The notes below the pieces were generated by a model. It was given only the letters and a program-made list of their open reading frames with translations, was not told where the DNA came from and did no database searches. Below are positions 24,277-36,709 of a DNA stretch of 50,689 nt, one piece after another. This DNA comes from Cudoniella acicularis (lineage: Eukaryota; Ascomycota; Leotiomycetes; Helotiales; Helotiaceae). Each line of letters begins with the position of its first letter. Position 1 is the stretch's first letter. Location of the stretch: assembly GCA_013054445.1 (NCBI GenBank), contig JAAMPI010000219.1:1-50689 (forward strand), in the 5' to 3' direction. The position numbers and the translations under genes are program-made.

Positions 24277-24287
24277 TCGAAGATCGG
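24277..24287 (+). promoter_or_regulatory. Candidate AflR-type site
   Basis: TCGAAGATCGG fits TCGN5CGR, the site known for AflR-family regulators. It lies about 145 bases upstream of the synthase start. It does not fit the stricter TCGSWNNSCGR form. Confidence 0.35.
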
Positions 24288-24444
24288 TATTATTGAGTTG
24301 CAGCTCACCGGCCATCCCAGCTCGACTCTACAGTTGGACATGCTTATCATCACCTTCCGTAATACAGGTCATCCTCGCCAAGTTTATTCCAGCTTTCGGG
24401 CGAAGTAAGATAGCTTGTGAAAGTTGAAACTGGGAGGGGGGCCT

Positions 24445-24455
24445 TCGGCCACCGG
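24445..24455 (+). promoter_or_regulatory. Candidate AflR-type site
   Basis: TCGGCCACCGG fits TCGN5CGR and lies near the middle of the divergent promoter, about 313 bases from the synthase start and 363 from the oxidase start. Confidence 0.35.
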
Positions 24456-24817
24456 CTTTGCTTTTCGGTCTTCGGGATACCAAGACCAGCCAGTATTACT
24501 GTATTACTGCGAAATTGGTTTATATTATTTTATAGATTATGGGAGGTTCAGCTGTAAAGTAGAGAGATTGCCGCTAACCTTCAAAGTTCAGCGATTTGGA
24601 GGTTAAGGGGCTTCGGGAAATGTTGATGCTCAAGAATGCCGACCGAGATAACCACCGGCAACGAACTATCTGTCTCAAATGACAATTGCGTGATACAAAA
24701 AGGTTGTGTAAAACATATTTCGCCTTGGCCAAGATCTTTGGTACCATAGTACTCATCACATAGATCTCTTCCTGCCCTGTTCCTCAATCTATACTCTCAT
24801 ACAAAATCATTTCCAAA

Positions 24818-26441
24818 ATGGGCTCACTTGGTGCCGAAATATTTGACCAAGTTTCGGCCGAAGTCGTGAATAAGTTACGGAAGTCATTGAAAGCGTCTAC
24901 TGTGTATACTCCTGGAGATGAGGGATACGCAGCTAGCATTGTGCGCTGGAGTGATGCATTCGAGAAAAAAGCTGTAGGTATTATGCGCCTTGGATTACTT
25001 TGCTCCTATAAATTAACATATGTAGGCAATTGTGGTATATGTGAGAAGTCCAGAGGACGTTGCGACTACCCTTAAGTACTGTCAAGACAATAAAATCAAC
25101 TTTGTTGTGTCAGGAGGGAAGCATTCTGTTGGAGGAACTTCGTCCATTGAGGGTGGCTTAGTCATTGATTTAGCGAAGATGAGAGATGTCACCGTCAACG
25201 AGGCCGACAAGACTGTTGATGTTGGGGGAGGTTGTGTCTGGAAAGATGTTGACGAGGCTGCTGGGAAGTATGACCTAGCTGCAGTTGGTGGCACAATTAA
25301 CCACACTGGGGTCGGTGGGTTAACATGTGGAGGGGGTTATGGGTGAGTTTAATATTTTGCCTGATTTTTCACTCTAGAATATTCTAACATGACATTACTC
25401 TATCAGGTGGCTTACTGGTCGCTATGGACTTACAATCGATAACCTCGTGAGAGCTGAGGTAGTTCTTGCTAATGGAAGCATCGTAGAAGCTAGCGACAAC
25501 AACAACCAAGATCTTTTCTGGGCAATCAGAGGAGCAGGACAGTGTTTTGGGGTCATAACCAAATTCACTTTCCAGTGCCATGAGCAGAAAGACCCAATCT
25601 GGTCCGGCCAGATGGTGTTTAAGGCTGACGAGCACCTTGATGCTGTCGTCAATTTTGCTAATTCTTTGATGGCGGGTAAGAACCCTGATGCAGCAATGTT
25701 GATGGGTATTACCGCCCCTCCATTTGTTCGAGGCCCGGCAATTGTTGTTACTGCTTTCTATAATGGACCGAAGAACGCAGGTGAAGCCATCTTCGAACCA
25801 CTACTCCGCCTTGGCCCAATCAAGAATACCTGTGACGAGAGACCATATGATACCATGAACGGAATCATGAACCACGCAGTGGAATATGGGGGACGAAAGA
25901 TCTCCAAAGGAGCATCTTTTGTCCTCCCTCTTCGACCCACTTTCGTCCGAGAACTCGTCGAAGAACTAACTTTCCTCCACGATGAGGTCCCAGTGACAAA
26001 ACGATCAATCTTGCTCTTTGAATTCTACAACAATGTGGAAGTTGTGAAGGTTCCTACTTCTGCAATGTCCTTCGCAAACCGAGGCTGGCACCAGAATGCC
26101 TTGATGGGTCCAAATTGGTCGGATCCAAAGGACGACGAGAAGTGCAAGAGGTGGCTTGCTCATATGTCGACTCAGTTCAGAAATGAGCTGGATCGTATTG
26201 GCATCGAAAACGGCAACTTGGCTGAGATGCAAACAATTGGGGAATACGGAAACTATGATGGTAGTTTAGATATCTATGCCCCATCCGTCTGACCAGTCTT
26301 CTAACAGATTCTAATTCAGGAACCGGGGTTGCGCCTCAAGAAATGTTCGGACCTAACTACGCACGACTAACCGAACTCAAAGCCAAGTTTGACCCAGAAA
26401 ATATGTTCAATAGCTCATATGATCTTACCTTGCCCGCGTAG
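24818..26441 (+). CDS. FAD-linked oxidase, berberine-bridge-like (first copy)
   Basis: Four exons (24818-24973, 25026-25342, 25407-26260, 26320-26441) give 482 aa in phase. The last intron uses the donor at 26261, since this restores the C-terminal block FGPNYARL...KFDPENMF typical of the family. The FAD-binding PCMH-type domain shows VSGGKHSVGG with the flavin-linking histidine and VGGLTCGGGYGWLTGRYG. The second covalent cysteine of bicovalent enzymes (G-x-C-P-T) is absent, because the segment reads GGTINHTGVGG. There is no signal peptide, so it should act inside the cell. These enzymes oxidise alcohols or couple and cyclise phenols; related oxidases occur in cercosporin and aurofusarin clusters. 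It is divergent from the synthase and probably co-regulated. Confidence 0.9.
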
Positions 26442-27220
26442 CCGTCCTGTACGATGTTGTGGACTTGGCAGCAGTTTCATTCTGTTGGGCTTTCTGTACT
26501 TAAAATGATCTACAGAAGCTTATTCTGTGTGGTATGATAAGTGCTGTGCAGGATATAAACTTTTCACGACTTAAATTTCATGGAATCTTCACATTTGGAG
26601 AAAATTATGTATATAAGAACCTCTCGGACTCTCAACTCTAAATTCAAATAGTGGAAAAGCTTATCAGAAACTGTGAATATTCATTGAAACCAATTAATGA
26701 AAAGGGTGTTATAGTATAACCTGTTATTTATAGAATTATAGTATTTAAAACTTCGTAGTTAACTTTAAACCAGGGCATTTTCTTCTTTTTAGATAATTTA
26801 GACACTGAGCCATTTTATTGATAAAGTGATTTCTGAAGAGATAGAGTTTCAGATCTATACAATATGCTTTATAACTATTTATCAATATAATTAGTATTTC
26901 TCTTAATAACTTGTAACTAATAAAAAATACTTTATTAAGAATAAAGTTCCCTATCTTTTGCTATACTTAGTTATGCTTATACATTCCTTGACTATGCTAA
27001 GCTATATTCGTTTTTAGGGTCTTCTCCACTCTACCACAACCTTTTAGATCTCGAACTCTTCACTGAGTCATATTACATATCAATGATGTGATGTTGATTA
27101 TAAAGCAATTATATTTTGCTATCACATAGAATAATAATGCTGTGTTCAATCATTTGCGAACTAGAAGATTGGCATTAGAGGGGACTCAAAATCGGACAAT
27201 CATTCTTTAGCCATGAAAAA
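26442..27220. other. AT-rich intergenic region
   Basis: No gene is seen between the convergent oxidase and dehydratase-like genes. From about 26580 the sequence is strongly AT-rich, with TA-rich stretches such as one would see after repeat-induced point mutation. No clear repeat copy can be delimited. Confidence 0.5.
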
Positions 27221-27960
27221 TCACTTCCTTTCATGGCCCTTCCCATCAAGATCCTCGAAGACTTTGTCCCAATCATGCTCATTCCATCTCACAAAAGTCT
27301 TGATTCCCGCCCATTTCCACACACCTTCCACCTTCCGGTACTTGATCAAAACACTGCCGTGACCGTGCCCTCTAGCTGCTACTTCTTTTTTGGTATCATC
27401 CGTCCATCTCACATGAGCAGCACGAGATTGATGATGGGCACTAATCTCGTTGTCCGACTCTTTAACCCATTTTGCACCTGCCCCGAACAAGTGTTGGGAG
27501 TCTATGAGTGGATTGCCAAGGAACTTTGGGTTGCTCATCATAGTGATAAAAGCAGAGGCCGATAAGTCATCAAACACGTTGTTGACTTTAGCGTAATCAA
27601 TCTTTTTAAATCAGCAAAAAGAAAGAGCATCATTTTGAAGGTGTAAAGCCAAGCGGAAAGGAAGAGATTTAAATTGGAGCGAGACTTCGTTAACTTACGC
27701 TCAGAGTTGGCGCCAAAATTGCTAGCAGACGAGTCCAGTCCTATTGAAGAGTCAAAAATTAAACATTGGATACACGGAACACTAAGCCATTGTAGTACCT
27801 TAGAATCATAACTTTCACCCCATTCGAAATCAAGCTCGGTGCACGCAAGCCACTCTAAATTGTTACATCAGTGACTTCCTAGAGGGACTTTGCGTAGATC
27901 TCATTCTATAAATTTCTGTCTAGACATACCCTCAAAAGTTGGTTTTCCAGTTAATGCCAT
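27221..27960 (-). CDS. Scytalone-dehydratase-like protein (SnoaL/NTF2 fold)
   Basis: Four exons (27960-27930, 27854-27799, 27740-27699, 27601-27221) join in phase to 169 aa, close to the roughly 170 aa of scytalone dehydratase. Family blocks are visible in order: FEWGESYDSKDW, LAPTLSIDY, FLGNP, SQHLFGAG, RAAHVRW, RGHGHG and GVWKWAG, with the C-terminal DWDKVFEDL. The histidines of SQH and AAH align with the catalytic pair of the rice-blast enzyme. In the HGHG segment, two substrate-contact positions (serine and asparagine in the classical enzyme) appear as glycine and valine. It likely dehydrates a naphthalenone-type intermediate or catalyses a related cyclisation. Two AflR-type sites lie about 170-210 bases upstream. 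Confidence 0.88.
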
Positions 27961-28126
27961 GATTCATAGGCACCCACTACTACTCCTTTCTGGATTCAAT
28001 GCTTTTATCAAGATAATACGGAGTTTATGATGCCCTAAGTGAGTTGGGAATTCTTAGACGAAGTTCGAACAGTGATAATTCACCTACGAGTGAGTGGTTA
28101 ATTTGCTCCCTGATGTAATAGGTTCG

Positions 28127-28137
28127 TCGCCTCTCGA
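28127..28137. promoter_or_regulatory. Candidate AflR-type site
   Basis: TCGCCTCTCGA is a palindromic-core TCGN5CGA site, 167 bases upstream of the dehydratase-like start codon. Confidence 0.45.
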
Positions 28138-28166
28138 ATCAGATTCAAGTAAGATTCTGAATAATT

Positions 28167-28177
28167 TCGGTGACCGA
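28167..28177. promoter_or_regulatory. AflR consensus site
   Basis: TCGGTGACCGA matches the strict AflR consensus TCGSWNNSCGR at every position. It lies 207 bases upstream of the dehydratase-like gene and 30 bases from the companion site. Confidence 0.55.
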
Positions 28178-29235
28178 CGAGGCTGTCAACATATTACACT
28201 ATAATACAGCCCGAGGAGGAAGATTCATACTACGGGAAGTAATAAAACCATGTTACAATAGTTTATTTATTCTACTTAAAACGGAGTGAACGAAAGGCTT
28301 AAGCCTGCATCATGCCTTTATAATATCGAAAGCTTTCTTTCTATTATCAATAAATACTAGTGAGACAGTAGTCAAGTGACTCTCAAGAAATACCGAAAGA
28401 ACAGAATGCAATATAATTTTATTCGTGGGATATTGTCTATGCATAAATTATTCCCACTTTTATCTACACGCAAGAAACATGCATCCCGCATGCTCCTTGC
28501 CATGCTACGCCGAATTCTTCTCAGTAGGATTCCCGAACTCTTCGTGGAATATTCCCATTATTGTGTCATTTTCGGTTACATGCAAACTGTGCGTGGGGTA
28601 TTTTTAGCCTAGGACGAAGTACGATGCAGTTTGCGCGGCGGAGCATGCGCTGTACACCGCAAGGCTCCAGAAGCTCCTCCTCTTAATTCGTAAAATCTGA
28701 CCTGCATCCCTGACCGAGCGACCTACATCCGCAAACGGAATACGTTCTTCTTACGGTGGGTGCGAACTCGCCGGGCCTTATCCTTGGTTGCCATATCCCT
28801 GAAGAAAATGTAGAGGACCGCTGTTGCAGGCCAAGGGCCGAGGCTAGTTCAAACTGAGTGGGGCGACGGAGGATTGGCTGGAATACTGCATAGTTAGATC
28901 AAACGGTTGTGAAGTTCTCTACCATAGTTATTTAATATTGTCAGGTGATAAGATTCAAACCATTGAATTCTAAGGTCTAACTCTTGTCCCCACATCTTGT
29001 AGACTATACAGAAAACCCACTCTAAACCTATAGACTGAATTAAACATATCCTCGAATCTCCCAAGAAAATGACACCGGTATTGTAGTATCAAGTAACCTG
29101 GGGATTTCCAGGAAATTCCTTTCCCCTTTATTAGCTTCACCGAGCGATCATGCCCGTCCTACAAAGTCCCGGAATGGGTAATTTCAGCTTTGTTAAACCC
29201 TCTTTTGTCTCCTCCTACCCTCATTAAGCCGTACC
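28178..29235. other. Intergenic region
   Basis: No supportable gene. Short frames near 28376-28612 have no motifs. It separates the dehydratase-like promoter from the 3' end of the regulator gene. Confidence 0.5.
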
Positions 29236-30286
29236 TTACTTAAAGGCGGAACGCATCTTATCTGAAAGAAACGCCACTAGAGACTCATAGACTCTCTGCT
29301 CTGACTCTGAATTTGTCTGGCCGAAACTTTCTTTTAATTTCGAGATCACCGTCTCCTATTGAAAATTAATGAAATTGTCTACCTGATGGATTCACAAAAT
29401 TACTTACCACCTTCCTTAATTCAATCTTGGCAATTTCCGTTTTTAGTCTCTCCTCGTCTCCCTCGTCAAAGTTGTACGCTCCCAAAGTGAGACGTGCGGT
29501 CACAGGTTTTGAACTATCAGAGGCTCTTCCCTGCTCAACAGCCTTCCACGTCCCGCAAGGCCTTTTATATATATTGATGATTTTGACAAGCAAAGATGCC
29601 ACCAATAAAACCATGGTACTATTTGAAGCACAACTGCATCTGAGAGTTGAAAGGCACAAAGCTACAGCTTCTTTGTTGTGGATGAGGGCCACATCAAAAG
29701 TCATATGTGAAGATTCAGAAAGTTCTTGTAGCGTACTGAGTGTGAGTATTGTGGAACGGAAGCAGCTACATGAACTGGATAATGTTATAGAGGTCGTTTG
29801 AGTGAGTCCTGGGTGAGTTATCGCTGTCGGCAGTGATGGAACCGAGTTCAGCAGAGCTGGAGACCGATTGTTTGTTGATGCATTTGTAGCGGTCGAGGCC
29901 TGATACACACTCTGTGTATCAAAAATTGAGAGATCTGGAAGAGGTTGGAACGTGTTGTCGTTCGAAAAATAGCCATTACTTTGGTAACCTTCTAAAGGGA
30001 AGGACTCATCGTATTGAAACGTCGGAGGGCAAATATCCATTTCTAGTGGCGAGTACGGGTTTGTTGATGCCGAGGATTCCCTGTTCAAATTGGTTGGTGT
30101 GGGGGAAGGAGTTTCAATGTCTTTTGGCAAGGAAACCTGTGCTGCTCTCTTCCCGGCCCGTAACGAGATGCCATAGACGCAATCGATTCTGTTCTTTTTA
30201 CATCGTGCACATTGCGGCGTATTCTTGGTGCATTTCACCTTTGCCTGGTTGCAACTATCGCATGAAGCTCTGAGGGTAGGTCCCAT
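29236..30286 (-). CDS. AflR-type Zn2Cys6 transcription factor
   Basis: Two exons (30286-29408 and 29355-29236; intron donor GTAAGT, acceptor AATAG) give 332 aa. Residues 9-36 form the binuclear zinc cluster C-x2-C-x6-C-x6-C-x2-C-x6-C (starting CDSCNQAKVKC), followed by a basic stretch. A proline/serine-rich linker comes next. The C-terminal part has SSHMTFDVALIHNKEAV and then LRCSCAS, typical of the aflatoxin regulatory-protein domain (PF08493 type). The second exon adds a helix-rich tail that the unspliced frame would lose. It is the likely pathway-specific activator of this cluster, supported by TCGN5CGR sites upstream of several member genes. Targets are inferred. Confidence 0.9.
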
Positions 30287-31805
30287 TGTGTTGGAAAGGT
30301 TGACGTCGAAGATAGGGTGAAGTGAGAAGTACTACAGTATCTAAGGTAGGGTGAGCTCTGGAATGGCGAGAAGAATTAATGATTTCCTAGCCACCAAGCC
30401 GAATTCGATCGAAGACGAGTCCAAAATGAAGTTGAAAATGTTAAAGATTGTGGCGTTTTATTGATTGGTTTGTAATTTCACCGATAACGATGGCAAACAT
30501 TTAACGTCTTACTTGTGCCACTCTTACACATGGCGCCTTTGCGGCGCCTTCCACATGGCTGAACTTAGCTCTCGCACCAGGCCTGGGAATCGCACATGGC
30601 AGCCGCTGGCTGATCCCTTGACTTGAGATAAGTCGCACTCGTCACCGCCTCTGACTCGTGAAGATACAGCCACCAAAAGCTGCATTAGACACTGGAGGGC
30701 GTTACACTGTATTTTTATATGCTGCACGGCATTCTAAAAGAATAAGGCAATTAATGTTAGGCAGAAAGAGGAGCAGCAAATCTACATTCCTTTCTTGAAG
30801 AATATAAGCTTACGTATGAATTTCCGACTTGATACGGAAATTGATCCGAATTAATGTAGAATACGCCCGGTTGTGGTGCAGCTAGATAGTAAGCTCCAAC
30901 AAGGCAGCGGTATAGGTTAGGCCCCCAGAATGTAAAGTTACGTGTAACCTTCCCGAATAACTTGGAATTTGGTATGGAAGAATGCGGAATCCTCCTTCTC
31001 ATGTTGCAATTGTTGACTGCTACGACTACGTGCATATGAAGCTCGCAGATGGCGGGGCATTATCACCTCATATATGTATGAACCGGGGCCACCGGCCGTG
31101 GGATTGATCCTGCGTGTTGGCATGGATGACATGCACGCCCAGCCAGCGGTATACGGCAGGTCTTTCGGTCGCAAGCCGGGGTTACACGAGGTACCTCAGC
31201 CCGGACGAAGGCTTTCCGCCACCATGTTGGACAAAATAGTCCAATTCGATCTTGTCACTCGCTTTCACTTATGATCCCTATTCTCTTTTGAGCTTAAAAT
31301 AGCTGCAAAAAGATCCTCTAAAGCTCGAATATCTCGCGCATATTATTTCATTCGTCCGTTAGAAATTATTTATCCAGTATGGCGTAAACACCCTTGAACG
31401 CATCCTCAACTAGGAACGCTCTGTTCAAACGCCCTTGTATCAATTCCTAGAGCTCAATTGGCTCAAGATATTATAAGAGTCTTACAAGGAGTTATTGAAA
31501 TACCGGCCTATTCGCAATCACGACTTCAGCTCCGAGGAAGAAAGAAGGGATTCGCCAGAATAAAGACACCTGTAATTCCTGATTTCATTGACAATTTTAC
31601 AGTGTCTCTTGGTGGCCAAAGTAAACTCTGGCACGAGTTACAGAAGACGCTGCTGTACATTATCTTCCACCAAGTATATCTAACCCCTTCATTCACCTCG
31701 AAAGACATTCTAGAATCCAAATTTCTACGGCATGTGAAATACCTAAGCGACGAACCTGAGAGCAAGTGACACTTCCAACGGGAAAATGAAGCAAACAGAT
31801 CTTTT
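30287..31805. other. Intergenic region with an unstarted open stretch
   Basis: There is no firm gene. The frame at about 31403-31769 (plus) stays open for about 120 codons and looks protein-like (one segment reads SKLWHELQKTLLYIIFHQ), but has no ATG and no identifiable upstream exon. It may be a decayed gene end. Other frames here are short. Confidence 0.4.
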
Positions 31806-33145
31806 TTAATTCGCTTTAGTTCCTTTGCTCTTACCCTCCCTCTCCCGGTCAAAGTAAGAGCTGTGGTTTGTCGGAGCAACTCTCTTTGCGTTCATCCAAA
31901 CATCCTCTATCTTTTGAGCTAGCGTATCTACCAGAGGACCTGCTTCAGCAATGTCGAGATTTTGAGATAACTGCTCGCATGAAGAAACGCCGATAACAAC
32001 AGCATCACCGTACTCAGGTCTCAATGCAGAGTGGAATATCGTCCACCTCAGGGCTGCTTCGTGGCCAGTGATTCCTTCAGCCTTGGCTGCCTGCACGACC
32101 TCCGCTGCTGCGTCAAATAGGGAGTCCTTGAAGTAGTCTTGGACATACATTCGACCGAGCAAGGTCTGTCGATGGAATTTGGTGAGTTTCTAGAATGCTA
32201 ATTGAGTGTGGTTCTTACCTCTGTGTCCCATCTAGATCCCTTTTCCTTCACTGATTCTCTGGTCACTTTTCCCGAAAAGAAACCAGCAGCTGATGGGCTA
32301 GGAACAACGCATTTTAGTTGCTAGTATTTTGCGATATTTTTAGCGGGAGCGTACCTGTAAGCATAGAATGAGATCCCATGCTTTCTCAGCACCGGGAACA
32401 AATCATCTTCGTTGCTTCGTGAAATGGGATTGTACTGCCCCTATATGGGAAATCTAAAATTAGTGCATAAATATAGAAAGGTGGGGAGTTGTTGTTTTCT
32501 CACCTGATACACGGATGGCTTCACGAAATTATTCTTCTCACAAATTGCACAAAGCTTCTCAACTTGCGCAGCACTGTAGTTTGAAATTCCAAACTTCTCG
32601 AATTTGCCTGCTTTATAGGCCTCATTCATCGCCTCAGTCGTTTCCTCGAACGGCGTCACTGGGTCCGGGGCATGAAGATATTCGATGTGAACCTATTTCA
32701 ATCAGTGAGACCCTTGTTTCTGAAGACAATCTGCGATCTCCGCCTTTTAACCGATTTTGGGATGAAAAGAAAAGGAAGACCGTACACGTGGCGTCTTTAA
32801 TGCATCGAGAGAATTTTCGACACTACTCCTAATCTTCGCTTTCTCATGAGTCCCTGCAGCCCAGGACACAACCTTCGTGTCGAGCGTCATCCAGTCTCCA
32901 TTATTTAATAGGCCAAGAAGCTTCTCGCTGGAACCTGAAGCACCAACAGGATAGGCACGCGCAGTATCAATCTCGGTATATCCACGATTGCGATAGATGT
33001 CGAGAACTTCCCTTGCTTCTTCTACTGTATTAAATTTGGCCTGAGGATCAGTGATATCACCGAAGAGCGCGGTACCCAGAATAACCTTGACCCGAGGAGA
33101 AATGCCCGAGTGTTCTAGGGGAGGCGTTGGAAGAGATGAAGACAT
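31806..33145 (-). CDS. Aldo-keto reductase (AKR7/aflatoxin-aldehyde-reductase-like)
   Basis: Five exons (33145-32786, 32692-32504, 32440-32355, 32297-32219, 32165-31806) sum to 357 aa in phase, with GT...AG introns. The start is the ATG at 33145. The fold shows LGTALFG at the N terminus and IDTARAY containing the catalytic aspartate and tyrosine. TKV carries the lysine and EYLHAPD the histidine. FGISNYS and GQYNPISR follow, and AVVIGVSS sits at the NADPH-binding end. It reduces aldehydes or ketones with NADPH in the cytosol. Its place between the regulator and the NmrA-like gene suggests a role in the same pathway, but no regulator site was seen upstream, so it could also be a bystander. Confidence 0.9.
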
Positions 33146-34370
33146 AGTTTTCTGCTCTGAGAAGCTGAGTATTATTGTTGGAAGTTGCTGGTTGAAATCC
33201 AAAAGCTTCTAAGAAGTATAGAGAAATTGAGGAGAAATAAAGATTATCTAGCTATTCTAGACCACGCCAAGGGTCGGAAGTGATGAACATACATGGCATC
33301 TACAACCATCTGAAAGGTATTCCGATAATCATGAATATAATCATCATATATTTTTGTCCCCGGACGGAAGCTTCAGGAGCTTGGTCTACATTTGGGATCG
33401 GAAAATATCCCATCAAAAAACTTCGGCTTTCAAAATCCTCCTGTCGGCGAACGCTAAGAGAAGCTCGCCCTTATTTCCCGGAAACTGATATCCCCTGTGC
33501 GACTGCGCCACTTCCGGTATTGCGTGCAGCACACGCATGCCGATCATAAGGAACTGGATAAACAGGGAATTGCATAACCTAAGCGATTTCAAAGCCGAAA
33601 ATTACTTCGTAAGGGTAGTTCAGGACCTAAATTGGATTTTGAGATTTCAGTGGTACATTTGTCAGCGTTTGGTAATGCTTTATGCCATCAAAGGGATTTT
33701 CCTCCACTAGCATTTAATTTTGCAAATGATCGAGAAGAATAAAAGAACGTACAGCACATTCGTTGCCGCAAATACTTAAGCTTTTTAACGCCGTGAACGG
33801 TAAGCTATTTGTACTCAAATATTTCACTGTCCCCCCTTGTGCCCTCGCTTAGGTTAGGGTGTGCACGGACGAGCATTACCCCACCAAACTCTCTGGTCTC
33901 TAGATAACAATTCTGTAATAAGACTTCTCAACAAGTTTTACAGATGGAATTTTGATTATAGAATGTAACTCTATCCGATGATGCGTTCTACTTCTCTGTA
34001 ACGTTTAGAAATATGATACATAATAAGCAATAGGTGGTTACAGGAGTTGCTAGAATTCTACCGAGGTACGGATGTGGCCCGTGCATAACCCAAGGGAGGG
34101 ATAGGGCTGAAGAGGGGTGCCCGATATGTGCAGTTAACTCCCCAAAAACATGAATTGGTGCTATTGCAGTCACTTGAAAAATGTCATAGGGTCCGAGGTG
34201 GATTAACACGTGAATTTGATTGATATGCTAAGTAGTGTGGGTCTATTACCACCCGATGCAGAAAGAAAAGGTTTTGGGAAAGGCGTTTCAAAAACACTGC
34301 GCTCACCAACCAGAATATCTTGACAAAAGTTCTTTGCAGGAATGGAAATGCAGCGCCTTTGACTACCCAA
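33146..34370. other. Intergenic region
   Basis: It holds the promoter of the aldo-keto reductase and the 3' side of the NmrA-like gene. Short frames only; no repeat or RNA gene recognised. Confidence 0.5.
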
Positions 34371-35512
34371 CTACTTCAACTCTGCCCAGACAGGGGTTTT
34401 TGCGATGTATTCCTTCCATGTGGTAAGTGGATCCACCAGAATCTGTATGGATATCATTAGTCTCGGCACCACAATTTGGAGAGGAGCTTCTAAACTTACA
34501 GAATGACTTTCGTCGAAGCTGGCGCCACCATAGTAACCAAATTGCGGAATCAGCTGCATGTTCTGGAGCATCTCTTCTTGAATGTGGGGTGGTGCACCCG
34601 TCTTGGCAAGGAAGCCCTTGAATACATCGCCTGGAATCTCAACAGCTACGGCTCCCGTTGAATCTTGCGGCTTGGAAGCCTTGAATTCGTTTATAATCTC
34701 AGTGGGAGTGACGTAGGCAGTAGCGCCATAGATCCTCTGGCCCAAAACCTTCTCACGATTGAGCAAGATTCCTTTTACAAACTTGCCGGTGTCGGATTCA
34801 ATATCTATAAGGGGGATGGGGGAGTTGGTTGGAATTGGCAAGGCGAGCGTGTATGCGCCAGTTTGTGGGCTCGGTCGTACCATCTTGCCTGGGAGATTGG
34901 ACATGAAAAATCCCGGAAGGAAGAATGAGGCAGGGATTCCAATGCTTCGAATATACTCCTCGACCTCAGCTTTGGAATCGAAGTGGGCAACCTTATCTAA
35001 TTTCCCACCAGAGACTAATGATTGCCGTTAGCAAAAGCTTGGCCAAGTTCAAAACAATTCTTACGCTTGGTGACGTTGAGCAGACTACTCCAGATTAGAT
35101 GTTGAACGCCAGCCTTTTTAGAAGCATCTGCAACGTTCTTTCCTTGCTTAATCTCGACCTCTGCGCTCACTTTCTCCCAAAAGTTTGTGACGGAAAAAAC
35201 AGAATCGGCCCCTGCAATGACCTTTTCAAGTGATGCCTCATCATCCAAATCGCCCTAGAATTTAGATCCAGTCAGCTCAAGCACGCCGGTAACAACAAGA
35301 TCGCGGAAAAGCTTGATCATTTGAATACATACAGCGACAACCTCTGCTCCCAGCGCAGCCAATTCCTGAGCTGCAGGCTTGGAGGGATCTCGAGTAACTG
35401 CACGAACGGTGTACTCGGCAGCAGTCTTAGGATCACTAAGAATGGATCGCACAACGGAGCCACCCTGATTTCCGGTGGCGCCAAATACGACTAGAATCTT
35501 TTTGCCTGCCAT
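34371..35512 (-). CDS. NmrA-like NAD(P)-binding reductase
   Basis: Four exons (35512-35333, 35254-35065, 35014-34500, 34442-34371) give 318 aa in phase. The N terminus carries the dinucleotide motif GATGNQGG (about residues 11-18), followed by RAVTRDPSKP, which typically contacts the cofactor phosphate. GDLDDEASL and GADSVFSVTNFW follow, as in the NmrA/HSCARG family (atypical SDR without the usual Tyr-Lys pair). Members act either as redox sensors or as reductases in natural product pathways; CTB6 of cercosporin is an example in a related cluster. A ketoreductase role here is inference. Confidence 0.88.
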
Positions 35513-36709
35513 ATTGAATGATAGACTTTACGACGGAGATTTGGGTATGCAACTTCAAAGTTGTGGGAACGAGGCTGCGGTGATAGGATTTAATTCAGAG
35601 GTTTTGGGAAATAACTTCTTTAGATTTTGAGGACGAACGATGACTGACGTAGGTGGAAGTGTTTTGCTTGCTTAAGAATTCCTTCTCGTTTGTAGACCAT
35701 GTCAAAGGATGAAATTGAACTCACGACGATCGCCGCTTTGGCGTGCAGGTCCCCCGGCATTGATCGAAGTGAAATATTGCCGATGCGCTGCGTGTTGGCG
35801 GCGTTCGTGGTCAACGAGTTTCGGTGTAGAAAAAAAAGGGTACCATGATCACCGAGCCCCTCCAGGTACGGTAGGGGAAAATGAAGCTCAGTACCATCCC
35901 TGCTCAGCTAGGTAAATACATACAGCATTATGCACGCACATACATATGTACATGGGGGGATCTAGCGATAGCGGCGGCCGAATAAGCATGATGTAAGAAT
36001 GAGGCTGCATTGAGACACCAGGGCCCTTGACCAGACGACCCAATGAAGCAGAGAGGATCCGAGCAGTACCAGTTGGGTGTAAATGTCGCCGAAGCTTACA
36101 TAGCAATTTCCAACAATAATCCCATACGAACTTGTAAAGTCTCCGACTGCGTCCAACTCATTAGTTTGATTATAAAGCAACCACATTTGATTTCAAATCG
36201 AATTGAGGGGCATGTATTCCGAAATATGTGAGGCTGAGTGAAGGGTTCTAGTAGCTTTTCCAGGTTTCCTAGTTCTTGTAGTTGCCTTGTCTCGGATGTA
36301 ACGAGAGCTCCTTAGCAACATTACTAGCATGTATGATGCACCTCGCGTTTAGTTGTCCCCTGTCTAACTACCGGTTTTTACATTCAAATTTACGTTTTAC
36401 TTCTCACCGAGCTTCTGTGAGAATCCGTATTTTATAGATAAGCATGGTATGACCGAATCGCCGAAACTCCATCCAATTGCATTACTTTTGAATGGTTTGG
36501 GGATTCGATCCCCGAAATGTTGAGAGCCTGAGTGCGTCAGGAATACAGTTTCAAGATAGTACTCGCCCAATAATGTTTGGTTTTAATTTTGTTCTGATGT
36601 ATTTCAATTTGAAAAGTTAAGAAACATAAAAGCTCGTAGCTGCATAACCAGTATCCCTTGCATTAAACAAGTCCACCGCTTTTCAATCATTACTCCCCAT
36701 ATCTAACAA
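35513..36709. promoter_or_regulatory. Divergent promoter region of NmrA-like gene and SDR
   Basis: This stretch of 1.2 kb has no gene. It contains one TCGN5CGA site near the SDR. A short hairpin made by TTTGGGGATTCGATCCCCGAAA overlaps that site. Confidence 0.5.
36505..36515. promoter_or_regulatory. Candidate AflR-type site
   Basis: TCGATCCCCGA fits TCGN5CGA and lies about 195 bases upstream of the SDR start codon. Confidence 0.4.

Larger units (their letters stand above)
24133..24817. promoter_or_regulatory. Bidirectional promoter of synthase and FAD oxidase
   Basis: This is the 685 bp between the divergent starts of the polyketide synthase (24132, minus) and the oxidase (24818, plus). It carries two candidate AflR-type sites. 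The open frames on either strand here are short and motif-free. Confidence 0.6.

Noticed and set aside
26771..26800. AGGGCATTTTCTTC resembling the start of the MITE-like core
   Set aside because: Only about ten bases match and no inverted end is found; probably chance.
31403..31769. Open plus-strand stretch of about 120 codons with protein-like composition
   Set aside because: It has no ATG and no upstream exon that I could join, and I do not recognise the family. Kept only as a note in the intergenic entry.
36498..36517. TTCGATCC within a hairpin, resembling a tRNA T-arm
   Set aside because: No D-arm, anticodon arm or acceptor stem can be folded around it; the same bases form a TCGN5CGA site.
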